NCBI GenBank assembly: GCA_046316025.1
Contig: JBKCXU010000153.1
Coordinates: 1-25,149, forward strand
Reading direction: 5' to 3'
DNA length: 25,149 bases
Origin: JAJTHJ01 sp046316025
Lineage (GTDB): Bacteria; Pseudomonadota; Gammaproteobacteria; Burkholderiales; Burkholderiaceae_F
Shown: positions 24,800 to 25,149 of the stretch, piece after piece
Layout of the letters: each line of letters begins with the position of its first letter
Numbering within the stretch: position 1 is the first letter of the stretch
Program-made: the position numbers and the translations under genes
The notes under the pieces: model-generated
The model's input: the letters and a program-made list of their open reading frames with translations, nothing else
Told to the model about the DNA's origin: nothing
Databases searched by the model: none

Positions 24800-25149
24800 T
24801 CACTCTTCCACACGCGGCGCAAACGCGGCCAGCGCGCCGCGGTAATCCTTCGACAACGGCGGCGCATAGGCGCCGATCTTGGAGGTCTTCAAGCCGAGCG
24901 CGACCAGACTCTCGGCGAGCTTGACCGCCGCGGCCACACCATCGACCACCGGCACGCCAAACTCGCGCGACAAGCCCGCGGCGAGGTCGGCCATGCCGGC
25001 GCAACCGAGCACGATGGCCTCCGCGCGGTCTTCGCGCAGCGCGCGCTCGATCTCCTCGGCGATCCGCGCGCGCGCCGGCGAGCCGGGTTCTTCCAGCGCG
25101 AGCACCGGCACCTCGGCCGCGCGCACCCGCGCGCAGCGCGTGGCGAGGC
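24800..25149 (-). CDS. Asp/Glu/hydantoin racemase family protein, 3' part
   Basis: The frame is open to the window edge, so about 115 C-terminal residues are visible and the start lies beyond base 25149. The second catalytic Cys is in IVLGCAGMADLA, followed by VPVVDGVAAAVKLAE and LGLKTSKIGAYA, typical of hydantoin racemases of this superfamily. These interconvert D- and L-5-substituted hydantoins using two Cys; the first Cys is outside the window. Together with the carbamoyl-hydrolase-type gene it suggests hydantoin use, though the two are not adjacent. Allantoin racemase is an alternative. Confidence 0.82.
   Translation of the reverse strand, partial: LATRCARVRAAEVPVLALEEPGSPARARIAEEIERALREDRAEAIVLGCAGMADLAAGLSREFGVPVVDGVAAAVKLAESLVALGLKTSKIGAYAPPLSKDYRGALAAFAPRVEE

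Overview
The window is very G+C-rich, densely coded chromosome of a Gram-negative proteobacterium. A lipoprotein signal, an LpxH/PlcP-type phosphoesterase and the yhbY | rlmE-ftsH-folP-glmM neighbourhood next to greA and a pst-pho cluster all fit a betaproteobacterium. Rhodocyclales or Burkholderiales is my best guess, from gene order and protein style only. No tRNA, rRNA, CRISPR array, transposase or integrase was seen.

Left part (1-9212) is a phosphate-starvation region. After the 3' part of a pyruvate-kinase-like gene come, on the + strand, a PlcP-type phosphoesterase and a GT4 glycosyltransferase. In other proteobacteria this pair swaps phospholipids for glycolipids under phosphate limitation. 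A well-formed candidate Pho box with a -10 at phoA-like spacing lies just upstream, in the end of the kinase-like gene. Facing it on the - strand is mliC-pstS-pstC-pstA-pstB-phoU-phoB, with a second candidate Pho box in front of the mliC-like lipoprotein gene. No phoR follows phoB; a repeat-rich gap (3082-3465) separates it from the glycosyltransferase gene.

Middle part (9213-17180) holds housekeeping genes on the - strand: hisC-rlmE-ftsH and folP-glmM, with yhbY divergent. Between ftsH and folP, normally close neighbours, sits about 1.6 kb of less G+C-rich DNA. It carries a broken DJ-1/PfpI gene, an intact methyltransferase gene and a REP-like palindrome, and looks like an acquired, decaying insertion.

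Right part (17177-25149) starts with greA, whose short leader contains a promoter immediately followed by an intrinsic terminator, recalling GraL of enterobacteria. Next comes a five-gene, 4-nt-overlapping operon, argD-GNAT-argC-paiB-ypeA. Its leader has a strong intrinsic terminator right before argD and, upstream, a 22-codon reading frame with seven Arg codons: a candidate arginine attenuator. Divergent from it is a Zn-dependent amidohydrolase of the N-carbamoyl-amino-acid/allantoate type, then an unknown membrane protein, an AMI1-like amidase, a REP-like inverted repeat and the end of an Asp/Glu/hydantoin racemase gene, which together suggest ureide/hydantoin and amide nitrogen use.
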